From assembly GCA_963575745.1 (NCBI GenBank), contig CAUYUJ010015765.1, positions 85,001-149,000 of the forward strand: a stretch of 64,000 nucleotides of DNA, given 5' to 3'. The DNA is from Prorocentrum cordatum (Eukaryota > Sar > Dinophyceae > Prorocentrales > Prorocentraceae). Numbering within the stretch: the stretch's first letter is position 1; each line of letters starts with the position of its first letter. Below are positions 12,201 to 23,224 of this stretch, one piece after another. The notes beneath the pieces were generated by a model that was given only the letters and a program-made list of their open reading frames with translations, ran no database searches and had not been told where the DNA came from. The position numbers and the translations under genes are program-made.

Positions 12201-13308
12201 ACTCACACACTCCGGTCCAAGAGAGCAGCCACTGAGGGTTTCGGTTCCAAGTCAACAACTCCCGTCTTCAAGGCAAACCCGTTATTCACAGATTTCGTGT
12301 CCAAGGGAGCACCCAGTATTCAACAGCCTCCATCTCCAAGACAGCGCTCTGTATTCAACAGACCCCGTGTCCAAGAAGGCACCCAGTATTCAACAGACCC
12401 CGCTGCCAGAGAGCACCCACTAGAGGTCAATGTAAAAGCCCGGCCCGCCCGCCCCCCGCCCGCCTGCCCGCCCGACCGCCCGCGTCTGTCTCCAAGAGAG
12501 CACCCACTACTCAACAGACTCCGTCTCCAAGAGAGCACCCGCGTCTCAAACAACCTCCCTCTCCAAGACAGCACCCGGTATTCATCAGACTCCGTGGCCA
12601 AGAGAGCGCCAAGTACTCAACAGACTCCGTGTGTACTCACCAGACTCCGTGTCCAAGAAGGCACCCAGTACTCAACAGACCCCGATGCCAGAGAGCACCC
12701 ACTAGAGGTGCATTAAAAAACCGCCCGCTTTTGTTTCCAAGAGAGCACCCGCTACTCAACTGATTCCGTCCCAGAGAGAGCACCCGCTACTCAGACAACC
12801 TCCGTCTCCAAGACAGCACTTGGCATTCAGCAGACTCCGTGTCCAAGAGAGCACCCAGTACTCAACAAGCTCCGTCTCCAAGACAACACCCAGTACTCAA
12901 CAAACCCCGTGTCCAAGAAGGCACCCAGTACTCAACAGACCCCGCTGCCAGATGAAAAAAAAAAAAGCACCCACTAGAGTCTAGTTAAAAAGCCCGACCC
13001 GCCCGCCGCCCCCCGCGCCGCCCGACCGCCCCGCCGACCGCCCCCTCTGTTCCAAGGAGCACCATTACTCACCAGACTCCGTTTCAAAGAGAGCAGCCAC
13101 TACTCAACAGCTCCCGTCTCGCAGGCAGCACCCATATTCAACGAGACTCGTGTCCAGCACACCCGTTGCCAGAGAGCTCGTTAGAGGTCCTATTTGGAAA
13201 CCCGAACCCGGCCCACCCGCCCCCGCCCGGCCGCCCGACCGCCCGCTTCTGTCTCCAAGCGAGCACCCATTACTCAACAGACTCCGTTTCCAAGAGAGCA
13301 GCCACTAT
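6213..13308. repeat. 35-bp satellite with about 300-bp higher-order unit
   Basis: Base unit of 35 bp (CAACAGACTCCGTGTCCAAG plus AGAGCACCCAGTACT). Groups of four to eight units end in CACTAGAGGT followed by a C/G-only spacer (CCCGCCCGCC, CCCGACCGCCCGC). The CTAGAGGT mark recurs about every 300 bp, with about 23 intervals between 6.3 and 13.2 kb. Open frames here are chance frames of a repeat not divisible by three. Confidence 0.9.
10925..11150. repeat. GGTTCC island inside the 35-bp satellite
   Basis: Starts GTGCCAGTTTTTTC..ACGGG, then GGTTCCGG hexamers, and returns to 35-bp units at ACCCAGCACTCAACAG. The same island with the same flanks recurs at 20275-20510 and at the start of 23225-24430. 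Confidence 0.8.
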
Positions 13309-13319
13309 TTTTTTTTTTT

Positions 13320-14639
13320 CTGCCAGCCTTTGTAATACCGGTCGCTCTGTGGCGCCCGCGCCTGTGCACATCATGATGCGACGCGCAGCGCAGCTGCCAA
13401 AAGACGGCGCCAGCGCACGTGACCTTTAAAGCCCATGCAGCGCTCGTGCTAACAAGCAACATTTCCCAAAGATGACTCATGCACTCAAGGTGTGTTTTTT
13501 TTTTGGTTTCCACGTCGACCACGGCGGCTGGATGCCTCGACAACTTCGCATGGCCACTGCCCCCGGACATGGAGGAAAGCCGGGCTGCGTGGGCAGCCGA
13601 CCACCAAAGAATACGGAGACGCTATCAGGCACGTGGCAGGGACAGCGAAAGAGCACCCGAGACAATTATTGCCCAGGGGCCAGGCCGGAAATGTTACTTA
13701 AGACCGGGTTTTTCGAGACCTGCGGTCTGGCGAATGCGCTGGCCAACACGGGCCTCCCGATACGAATTCCCACATAAAACGTATCTGTCAAAACGGGCCG
13801 TAGACTGGTCATGCCCCAGCGCTCGGGAATCCCCCGCGAGCGCAGCTCCGGTGGAGCGAATCAAACGCACCAACACGCTATCATAAGGGGGAGAGGCGGC
13901 AGCGGCGGCAGCGGCAAGGAGGGAGGGAAGAAGAGGAGGAGAGGGGGAGAGAGGCGGAGGAGAAAAGAAGTGCAGCGGCGACACCTGCGGATTACCCTAC
14001 AGGGCCACCCGAAACGCAGAAGAGGAAAGAGCCAACATCGGGCCTGCGAACATGCACGCCAGAAAATATCCGACGGGCCACAAAAGCCACGCACGTATGG
14101 CGGCCTGGGCGCGAAACCATTCCTGAAGTAAGGTGTAAAGTCTTCGGCTCCAGCCGGCGGGCGCTGGAGGCTCGCTGAGTGACAGCGGCCCGCCCGGTTG
14201 GAGTGCCCGGCACATGCACGCGTACCTGAAAAACACTATACAAAATAAAACAGCCGGGGAGGCAAAAGGAGGGAGCGGGGGGAGGGGGAAGGAAGGGCCC
14301 AGACTACTATCTGCGGCTGGCCTCAGAAGGTGCAGCTGAGGGACAGAATCACGAGGCTCCAGGGATCGACTCGGAGATGTCGAAGTGAGCGCGCTGCACG
14401 TGATATCCGTCGTGTTGCCAGTGGTGTCCGCCGTGCAGCTCCTTGTGCTCGATGTGCTGCTCGTGGTAGTCGTTGTGTTGCGCGTGATGCTCGTCGTGCC
14501 ATGCTCGTGGTATCCGATGTGCTGCTCATTGAAAGCGTTGTCTTGCTCATGAGTTTCGGCGGGCTGCCTAGGAGTACTCGTCGTACTGGTTGCGTGCTCC
14601 GCCGTGCTGCTCGTGGTACCTGTCGTGCCGCGGTCGTTA
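13320..14639. other. No recognisable gene
   Basis: Frames such as MEESRAAWAADHQRIRRRYQ (plus, about 13570) look mildly coding but match nothing I recognise. From 14320 the sequence becomes a GTCGTGCTCGTGG-like degenerate repeat. Confidence 0.4.
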
Positions 14640-17600
14640 TCCGGCGTGGTGCTCATGCGACCCGCCGTAGGCGTAGTCGCTGGCGTCGGTGCTGATGTCA
14701 GCGTGGGCGTAGGCGTTGATGCCGGCGCAAGCGCACGCATTGATGCGGACGTCGGAGCTGGCGTCGGTTCCGGCGGAGGCCCAGGCATTGGTGCTGGCGT
14801 CGGTGCTGGTGTCGGTGCTGGTGGAGGTGCTGGGCTTTGGTACCGGTGGAGACGCCGTCGTTTGTGCTGGCGTCGTCGCTGACGTCGGCCGTGTAGGTGC
14901 TGGCGTTGGTGCCGGCGTGGGCGCAGGCGTTAATGATGGCGTCGTCTTTGGTGCTGGCGTCGATGCTGGCGCCAGTGCTGGTGTAGGCGCTGGAGCTGGA
15001 GACGGTGCAGGCGCTGCCGTTCGTGCGTGCGTCTGTACTGGCGTCGGTGCTGGTGTAGGCGCTAGCGCTGGTCTCGGCGCAGGCGCTGGCGGTGAAGCTG
15101 GCGTAGGCGCAGGCGTTGGTGCAGTGCTGGCGTCGGGTGCTGGCGTCGGCCCTAGCGTATGTGCCGGCGTTCGAGCTGGCGTCGGTGCTGACGTCGGTAC
15201 TGATGTAGGCGCAGCCGTTGAAGCTGGCGCAGGCGCCGACGTTCGCAGGCAGCCTGAAGCAGGGTTTATTCGACCGCGGGTCGAATGCAGGTGTAGGCGC
15301 TGGCATTGGTGTCGGGTTAGGCGTCGGCGTTGGTGCTGGCGTCGGTGCTGGCGTCGGTGCTGGCGTAGGCGTTGGCGTCGGCGAAGGCATAGGCACAAGC
15401 ATGGGTGCCGGTGTCGGTGCTGGCGTCTGCGCTGGCGTAGATATCGGCGGTGGTGCTGGCGTCGGAGCTGGACGTCGGAGCTGGGGAGTCGGAGCTGGGG
15501 AGTCGGAGCTGGGGATAGAAGTGGTGGGTAGCGCACTCGTTATCCCATGGGGTGGGATAAGTAGCTGGGAGCGGGGTTTATTCGACCGCGGGTCGAATGC
15601 AGGTGTAAGCGCTGGCACTGGTATCGGGTTAGGCGTCGGCGTTGGTGTTGGCATCGGTGCTGGCGTCGGTGCTGGTGTAGGCGTTGGCGTCGTAGGCACA
15701 ATTGTGGGTGCTGGCGTCGGTGCTGGCGTCTGCGCTGGCGTAAGCGCCGGTGGCGGTGCTGGCGTCGGAGCTGGACGACGGAGCTGGGGAGTCGGAGCTG
15801 GGGAAAGAAGTGGTGGGTGGCGCAATCGTTATCCCATGAGGCGGGATAAGACGCCTGGAGCAGGGTTTTTTTTTTGTCGACCGCGGGTCGAATGCAGGTG
15901 TAGGCGCCGGCATTGGTGTCGGGTTAGGCGTCGGCGTTGGTGCTGGCGTCGGTGCTGGCGTCGGTGCTGGTGTAGGCGTGGGCGTCGGTGAAGGCATAGG
16001 CACCGGCGTGGGTGCTGGTGTCGGTGCTGGCGTCTTCGCTGGCGTAGGCGCCCGCCGTGGGGCTGGCGACGGAGCTGGACGTCGGAGTCGGGCGTCGGAG
16101 TCGGGGAGTCGGAGCTGGAGATAGAAGTGGTGGGTGGCGCACTCGTTATCCCATTGGGTGGGATAGGACGCCTGGAGCAGGGCTTATTCGACCGCGGGCC
16201 GAAGGCAAGTGGAGGCGCTGGCATTGGTGTCGGGTTAGGCGTCGGCGTTGGTGCTGGCGTCGGTGCTGGTGTAGACGTGGGCGTCGGTGAAGGCATAGGC
16301 ACAAGCGTGGGTGCTGGTGTCGGTGCGGTCACGAGGCTGCGGCCCATCGTCAGCCCGTCCCTCGTGTTGTACTTCTTTTTTTTTTTTTTTATCGGCGGGC
16401 TCATCGGAGCCTGCCTCCAGCCACTTGCGGCCACCTTGCGGACGCGTAGCTGCCAGCCAAGGTGCAGGTGACGCGATGGTGCTGGCGTGAGTGCAGGCGT
16501 TGGCACAGGGGCCGCTGCTGGTGTCGATGGTGCTGTAGGCGCCGGGGTTGGTGCCGGTGTCGCTGCTGGCCTCGCCACTGGTATAGGCGCTGGAGCTGGG
16601 GCCGGCGTAGGCGCAGAAGATGGTACCCGCGTAGATGTCGACGTCGATGTTGGTGTAGGCGCTGGCGCTGGTACCGGTATAGGTGCAGGCGCTGGCGCTG
16701 ACGTCGATTCTGGCGTCGGAGGTGCCGTAGGCGTCGGATTTGGTACCGGCGTAGAAGCTAGCGTCGATGCTGGTGTAGGTGCTTGCGCTGGTGCCAGCGT
16801 AGGTGCAGGCGCTGGCGCTGTCCTCGGTGATGGCGTCGATGCGCTGTCGGCGCCGGATCTCGTGTAGGCGGCGATGCTGGCGTCGGTGCTGGTGAGGGCG
16901 TTGGTGCTGGCGTTGGCGCAGGTGCGGGTGTGGGCCCTGTCTTCGATGCTGGTGTCGATGTCACTGTAGGCGCCGGAGTTAGTGCCAGCGTGAGTGCAGG
17001 CGTTGGTGCAGGCGTCGCTGCCGGTGTCGATGGTGCTGTAGGCGCCAGGGTTGGTGCCCGTATCGATGCTGGCGTCACTGCTGGTATCGGCGCTGGCGCT
17101 GGTGCCAGCGTTGTCTCAGAAGCTGGTGCCCGAATTGATGTCGACGTTGATGCTGATGGAGGCGCTGGGAGGCGCTGGCGCTGGTACCAGCATCGGTGCA
17201 GGCGTTGGCGCTGACGTCGATTCTGGCGTCGAAGCTGCAGTAAGCGCCGGGGTCGGTACTGGCGTAGATGCTAGCGTCGATTCTGGTGTAGGTGCTGGCG
17301 CTGGTGCCGGCGTAAGTGCAGGCGCTGGCGCTGTCTTCGGTGATAGCGTCTGCGCTGCTGTCGGCGCCGGATCTTGTGCAGGCGGCGATGCTGGCAGCGA
17401 TGCTGGCGGGCGTCGGAGTTGGTGAAGGCATCGGCGCTGGCGTGGGCGAAAGTGCGGGCGTTGGCACTGACTACGGTGCTGGTGTCGAAGCCACTGTAGG
17501 CGCCGGAGTTGGTGCTGGCGTCGCTGCTGGCGTCGCTGCTGGTGAAGGCGCTGGCGCAGGTTCCGGCGTAGGCGCCGGAGTTAATACCCTGGTAGATGTC

Positions 17601-18240
17601 GACGTCGATGCTGGTGTAGGCGCTGGCGCTGGTACCGGTATAGGTGCAGGCGTTGGCGCTGACGTCGATTCTGGCGTCGGAGGTGCCGTAGGCGCCAGAA
17701 TAGGTACCTGCGTAGATGCTAGCGTCGATGCTGGTGTAGGTGCTCGCGCTGGTGCCAGCGTAGGTGCAGGCGTTGGCGCTGTCCTCGGTGATGGCGTCGA
17801 TGCGCTGTCGGCGCCGGATCTGGTGTAGGCGGCGATGTTGGCGTCGGAGCTGGTGAGGGCGTCGGCGCTGGCGTTGGCGCAGGTGCGGGCGTGGGCCCTG
17901 TCTTCGATGCTGGTGCCGATGCCAATGTAGGCGCCGGAGTTGGTGCCAGCGTGACTGCAGGCGTTGGCGCAGGCGTCGCTGCCAGTGTCGATGGTGCTGT
18001 AGGCGCCAAGGTTGGTGCCGGCATCGATGCTGGCGTCACTGCTGGTATCGGCGCCAGAAATTGTGTAGGCGGCGATGCTGGCGACGGCGCTGGTGAGGGC
18101 GACGGCGCTGGCGCTTGCGAAGGTGCGGGCGTTGGCACTGTCTGCGATGATGGTGTCAAGGCCAGTGTAGGCGCCGGAATTGGTGCCAGCGTCGATGCCG
18201 GCATCGCTGCTGGCGCAGGCGTGGGAGTGCTGGCCGTCGC
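14640..18240. repeat. GGYGCTGGYGTC minisatellite with about 306-bp higher-order units
   Basis: Built from 6/12-bp units (GGTGCTGGCGTC, GGTGTAGGCGCT). Between 15250 and 16500 a longer unit repeats at 295-312 bp, each marked by GGTTTATTCGACCGCGGGTC, a near-palindrome. Both strands are open for long stretches (Val-Gly-Ala-Gly on plus, Pro-Thr-Pro-Ala on minus), a composition effect. A T-run replaces TTTATTC at about 15867, and another T-run lies at 16375. Confidence 0.85.
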
Positions 18241-18561
18241 GGTGGTGGCGTAGGCGGACGCAACCAAATAGAACCAGCCAGCCCAATATATCAAGTGGTC
18301 AACAGTTGCGGCCAACAGAACTGAAGAGGATATGTTGGATAACGACGAAGACGTGTCGGAGTCGGGGTCGAGACGGCGGGGGACAGGAAGACGTCGGAGA
18401 AATTGCCGCTGCACCACAACCGGCCTGAAAATAGATGCAAGAAACAATCCCTTTGAGACCCAAGTAAATCTGAGATGTCGGAGATGTAGAAGAGGGCGAA
18501 GAAGAAACAGTATCCGTTGGGATCAGCGGTGGCGGGGGAGAACGTCAGCTCCTGCACTGGC

Positions 18562-19860
18562 CTATGCGGTGCGCCTCCTCGATCTGTGCCCCTCCTGGCC
18601 TTCCCCCCGGCACCCGCGCCGGAGAGCTTCGACCCTCCGGGGGAAGGAGGTCGGTGGAAGGGGGGGCAGCGCCGCTTCCTCCGTGGCCGCTGACCACCTC
18701 GACCGCAGCGCGCGCAGAGCCACCCTGTGTCCTTTGGCTCCCTCCCTCACTGCCTGGGTGATTGCGTCGACCGCGACCTCGAAGTCGCACCGCCCTCGGT
18801 GTCTCATCGTGTTGGTGCACGTGTACACCGCGTAGATGGCAAGGCCGAGCAGGGACAGCACCTCCTTCGAGCGGATGCGCGGGTTGACCAGCAGGAATGT
18901 GTGGAGGTTGCAGAAAACGCCTGGGTCGAGGCGCAACTTGCGCTGAAACGCTGTCCGTACGGCTCTGCAGCGGCAGTAATGCTCGATGCTGTCCTCGGAG
19001 CCGTCACCACAGCCAAAGAGGCACCGCGCGCGGCCCTGGAATCGCCGAGCTGTGGTCCATCGATTGAAGAGCGTCGAGAAGACTGCTGCCTGGACCCGCG
19101 GCGGCGAGAGGCTACCCAAGACCTGCAGCAGGTGGGATGCGCGGCGGCCCTGCCAGGCAGGCGTGCGTTCCTGCACGCTGCCGAAGATGACTGCGTGGCG
19201 GCGTCCGTCCTCCAACTCCCATCTCTGGAGTTTCGCCCGCAGTCGCATTGTGGGGTCTGGCGCCATGCGGGCCGCCAAATAAGCATACACCGTGCGTTGG
19301 CAATCCTTCCGCCACGCCGTGTCCCGCTCAATTGCTCGGTCGCCAGACGGGCGTGATCGTCGCAGACCCTCCACCGTGGCGTGGTGATGCTGGAGCTCGC
19401 TCTCCGCCTGGGCCAAGGCCAGGATGAAGCTTCGGCTGTACCAGTCGTTCCACGCAAATCGAGAGTGGTCGCGCGGAGGGCTGCGCAGGGCTTCCCGCAG
19501 TCGCTCCACGTCCGCCAGAAAGCAAGCCTTTGGCGCGCAGGCCCTGTCGAACTGCACCACCCGGATCTTGGCCGCCAGGGCATACCACTGGATGTTGGTG
19601 AAGGAGGCTGTTAACCCGAAGGACTCCCTCAGCGCCCACAGGTCCTCGGAGGCTACCCACCCGCCGGGGCCTCTGGCCGCCTTCCGCAGGGAGTGGCCGG
19701 CCGACTTGACCAGCCAAGCCGGGGGCGTCTCGAGTTGAGCGACGTAGCCCAATATTGGAACCGCGAACGTGTTGTAGACCCTCGCGTTCCAGTGAAGTCC
19801 CAAAGGTTGGTCTTGCCACATATCTACCCGCCCCAAGTATTTCTGCCACGGCTTGTTCCA
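18562..19860 (-). pseudogene. 5'-truncated LINE, C-terminal ORF2 fragment
   Basis: An open minus frame ends with TAG at 18562-18564. The part from about 19860 reads as the region after the RT catalytic core of a dinoflagellate LINE ORF2: NTFAVPILGYVAQL, an arginine-rich helical section, then a CCHC-type zinc motif CLFGCGDGSEDSIEHYCRC and a conserved tail (LRLDPGVF, LLVNPRIRSKEVLSLLGLA). The first ~30 codons of the frame are satellite. No EN, RT catalytic or RNase H motif is present. It belongs to a different family from the 31.6-38.9 kb LINE, since the tail sequences do not align. 5' truncation is typical of LINE retrotransposition. Confidence 0.8.
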
Positions 19861-20274
19861 CGAAGAGCCGCCCACCCGCCCCCCGCCCGCCCGCCCGACC
19901 ACCCGCTTCTGTCTCCAAGAGAGCACCCATTACTCAACAGACTTTGTTTCCAAGAGAGCAGCCACTATTCAACAGCTCCCGTTTCCAAGGCAGCACCCAA
20001 TATTCAACAGACTCCGTGTCCAAGGGAGCACCCAGTATTTACAAGCCTCCGTCTCCAAGACAACACCCAGTCCTCAACAGACCCCCGTGTCCAGAGGCAC
20101 CCAGTACTCAACAGACCCCGCTGCCAGAGAGCACTCTCTAGAGGTCTACTTAAAAACCCGACCAACCCGCCCGCCCCCCGCCCGCCCGCCCGCCCAACCT
20201 CTTCTGTTTCCAAGAGACTCCATCTCCAAGGGAGCACCCGCTATTCAATAACCTCCGTCTCCAAGACAGCACCT

Positions 20275-20510
20275 CATGGTGCCAGTTTTTTCTTCACGGG
20301 GATGCCATGTGGACTACCGCAGGTCACGGTTCTGAATGCCGTTCCAGTTCTGGTTTCGGTTTCCGTCTTTTTCGAAGCCAAGGAAGCTGCAGGTCACGGT
20401 TGTTGGTTCCGGTTCCGGTTCTGGTTCCGGTTTCCTTCTTCTTCGGGGTCCCACAAAAGGCCCCAAAGTCACGGTTTTGGTTCCGGCTCCGGTTCCGGTA
20501 CCCAGCACTC
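20275..20510. repeat. GGTTCC island, second copy
   Basis: Near-identical to 10925-11150 including both flanks, supporting duplication of a large block. Confidence 0.8.
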
Positions 20511-21782
20511 AACAGACCCCGTCTGCAAGACAGCACCGTGTACTCAACAGACTCCGTGTCCAAGAAGGCACCCAGTACTCAAAAGACCCCGCTGCCAGAG
20601 GGCACCCAGGAAAGGTCGATTTAAAAACCCGACCCGCCCGCCCGCCCCCCGCCCACCCGCCCGCCCGACCGCCCGCCTTTGTTTCCAAGAGAGCACCCAC
20701 TACTCAACAGACTCAGTCTCCAAGAGAGCAGCCACTATTCAATTGCCTCCGTCTCCAAGACAGCGCCCAGTATTCAACAGACTCCGTGTCCAAGGTAGCA
20801 CCCACTAGTCAACAGACTCCGTCTCCAAGACGGCACCTTGTACTCAACAACTTGCGTGTCCAAAAAGGCACCCAGTACTCAACAGACCTCGCTGCCAGAG
20901 AGCACCACTAGAGGTCTGTTTTAAAAAAATCCGACCAGCCTGCCCGCCCCCCGCCCGACCTCGCGCCTGTGTCTCCAAGACAGCACCCACTACTCAACGG
21001 ACTCCGTTTCCAAGGCTGCGCCCAGTATTCAACAGACTCTGTGTCCAAGGGAGCACACAGGTCTCAACTGATTCCGTTCCCAAAACAGCACTATGTACTC
21101 AACAGATTCCGTGTCCAACAAGGCACCCAGTACTCAACAGACCCCGCAGCCAGAGAGCACCCACTAGAGGTCTTTCATCAAAACCCGACCCGACCGCCCG
21201 CCCCCCGCCCGACCGCCCGCCTCCGTCTCCAAAAAAACACCCACTACTGAACAGGCTCCGTCTCCAAAAGAGCAGCCACTACTCAATAGATCCCGTGTCC
21301 AAAAGAACTTCGTATTCATCAGACTCCGTGTCCAAGAGAGCACGCAGTACTCAACAAGATTCGTGTCCAAGACAACACCCAGTACTCAACAGACTCCGTG
21401 TCCAACAAGGCACCCAGTTCTCAGCAGACCCCGTTGCCAGAGAACACTCACTAGAGGTATAGTTAAAAAGCCCGTTCCGCCCGCGGCTGCCCCTCGCCCG
21501 CCCGCCCTTGTGGTTCTCTTGTGCTCCAAATAGCACCTGTACTCAACACACATAAGTTTCTAAGGAGCGAAGCCACTGAGGGTTTCCGTTTCCATTTCAA
21601 CAACTCCCGTCTCCAGGCAGCAACCCGGTATTCCACAAGCAGATTCCGTTCCAAGGAGCCCCGTATTCACAGCCTCCATCTCAAGACAGCGCTCTTGTAT
21701 TCACAGACCCCGTGTGCCCCCCCAGAAGGCCCCCAGTAATTCAACAGACCCCGCTGCCAGAGAGACACCCTAGAGTTCTATG

Positions 21783-21928
21783 TAAAAAAAAAAAAAAAAA
21801 CAAAGAAAAAAAAAAAAAAACAAAAAAAAAACAAAAAAAAAAAAAAAAAAAAAAAAAAACAAAAAAAAATAAAAAAAAATAAAAAAAAAAAAAACAAAAC
21901 AACAAAAAAAAAAAAAAAAAAAAAAAAA

Positions 21929-21963
<35 letters not shown>
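21783..21963. repeat. About 180-bp A-rich tract
   Basis: Poly-A with scattered C, G and T replaces the short AAAA of GTCTATGTAAAAGCCC found in sister units (6330, 9172, 12430). Probably polymerase or sequencing slippage; could be biological. Confidence 0.8.
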
Positions 21964-21964
<1 letters not shown>

Positions 21965-23224
21965 AGCCCGGCCCGCCCGCCCCCCGCCCGCCTGCCCGCC
22001 CGACCGCCCGCGTCTGTCTCCAAGAGAGCACCCACTACTCAACAGACTCCGTCTCCAAGAGAGAACCCGCGTCTCAAACAACCTCCATCTCCAAGACAGC
22101 ACCCGGTATTCATCAGACTCCGTGGCCAAGAGAGCGCCAAGTACTCAACAGACTCCGTGTGTACTCACCAGATTCCGTGTCCAAGAAGGCACCTAGTACT
22201 CATTAGACCCCGCTGCCAGAGAGCACCCACTAGAGGTGCATTTAAAAACCGCCCGCTTTTGTTTCCAAGAGAGCACCCGCTACTCAACTGACTCCGCCCC
22301 GAAGAGAGCACCCGCTACTCAGACAACCTCCGTCTCAAAGACAGCACTTGGCATTCAGCAGACTCCGTGTCCAAGAGAGCACCCAGTACTCAACGAGCTC
22401 CGTGTCCAAGACAGCACCCAGTACTCCAAAGACCCCGTGTCCAAGAAGGCACCCAGTACTCAACTGACCCCGCTGCCAGAGAGCACCCACTAGAGGTCTA
22501 GTTTAAAAACCCGACCCGCCCGCCCGCCCCCCGCCCGCCCGGCGGCTGCGGGCCGCCCGACCCCCGCCCGGCACCCGCGCAGCGCCGCCCCAGCCGCCCG
22601 CCGACCGACCCCCGCTCTGTCTCCAAGAGAGAACCCTTACTCACAGACTCGTTCAAAGAGAGCCCCCAGTACCAACAGCTCCCGTCTCCAGGCAGCACCA
22701 ATAATTCACAGACTCCGTGTCCAGACACACCCCGTGCCAGAGAGCATTCGTTAGAGTTCTATTTGAAACCCGACCCCCCACCCGCCCCCGCCGCCAGCCC
22801 GACCACCCGCTCTGTCCTCCAAGAGAGCAACCTTACTGCAACAGAACTTTGTTTCCAAGAGCACAAACAAAAGAGAACTCAGAACACAATGGCCACTAGG
22901 CAACAGCTCCCGTTTTCCAAGGCAGCACCCAATATTCAACAGACTCCGTGTCCAATGGAGCACCCAGTATTTACAAGCCTCCGTCTCCAAGACAACACCC
23001 AGTACTCAACAGACCCCGTGTCCAAGAAGGCAACCCAGTACTCACAGCCCGCTACCCAGAGAGCACTCTCTAGAGGTCTACTCAAAAACCCGACCCGCCG
23101 CCCGCTCCCCGCCCGCCCGCCCGCCCCACCGCTTCTGTTTCCAAGAGACTCCATCTCCAAGGGAGCACCCGCTATTCAATAACCTCCGTCTCCAAGACAG
23201 CACCTCATGGTGCCAGTTTTTTCT

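Larger units (their letters stand above)
13309..19865 (-). mobile_element. 6.5-kb insertion in the satellite, with about 105-bp flanking duplication
   Basis: Satellite 13205-13308 is repeated with a few differences at 19866-19970; the unit expected after 13308 (CAACAGCTCCCG) follows the second copy. Inside are a 12-T run at 13308-13319 (poly-A on the minus strand), a GC-rich segment, the minisatellite at 14.6-18.2 kb and a minus-strand LINE 3' portion whose 5' truncation lies at about 19860. One simple reading is a single minus-strand LINE-mediated insertion. Confidence 0.45.

Noticed and set aside
6213-13300. CRISPR-like array
   Set aside because: 35-bp repeats with no unique spacers, interrupted by C/G-only blocks, in a eukaryotic genome. 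A satellite.
14637-18447. Long PTPAP and VGAGV frames
   Set aside because: Both strands are open for the same minisatellite; no start context, no non-repeat domain.
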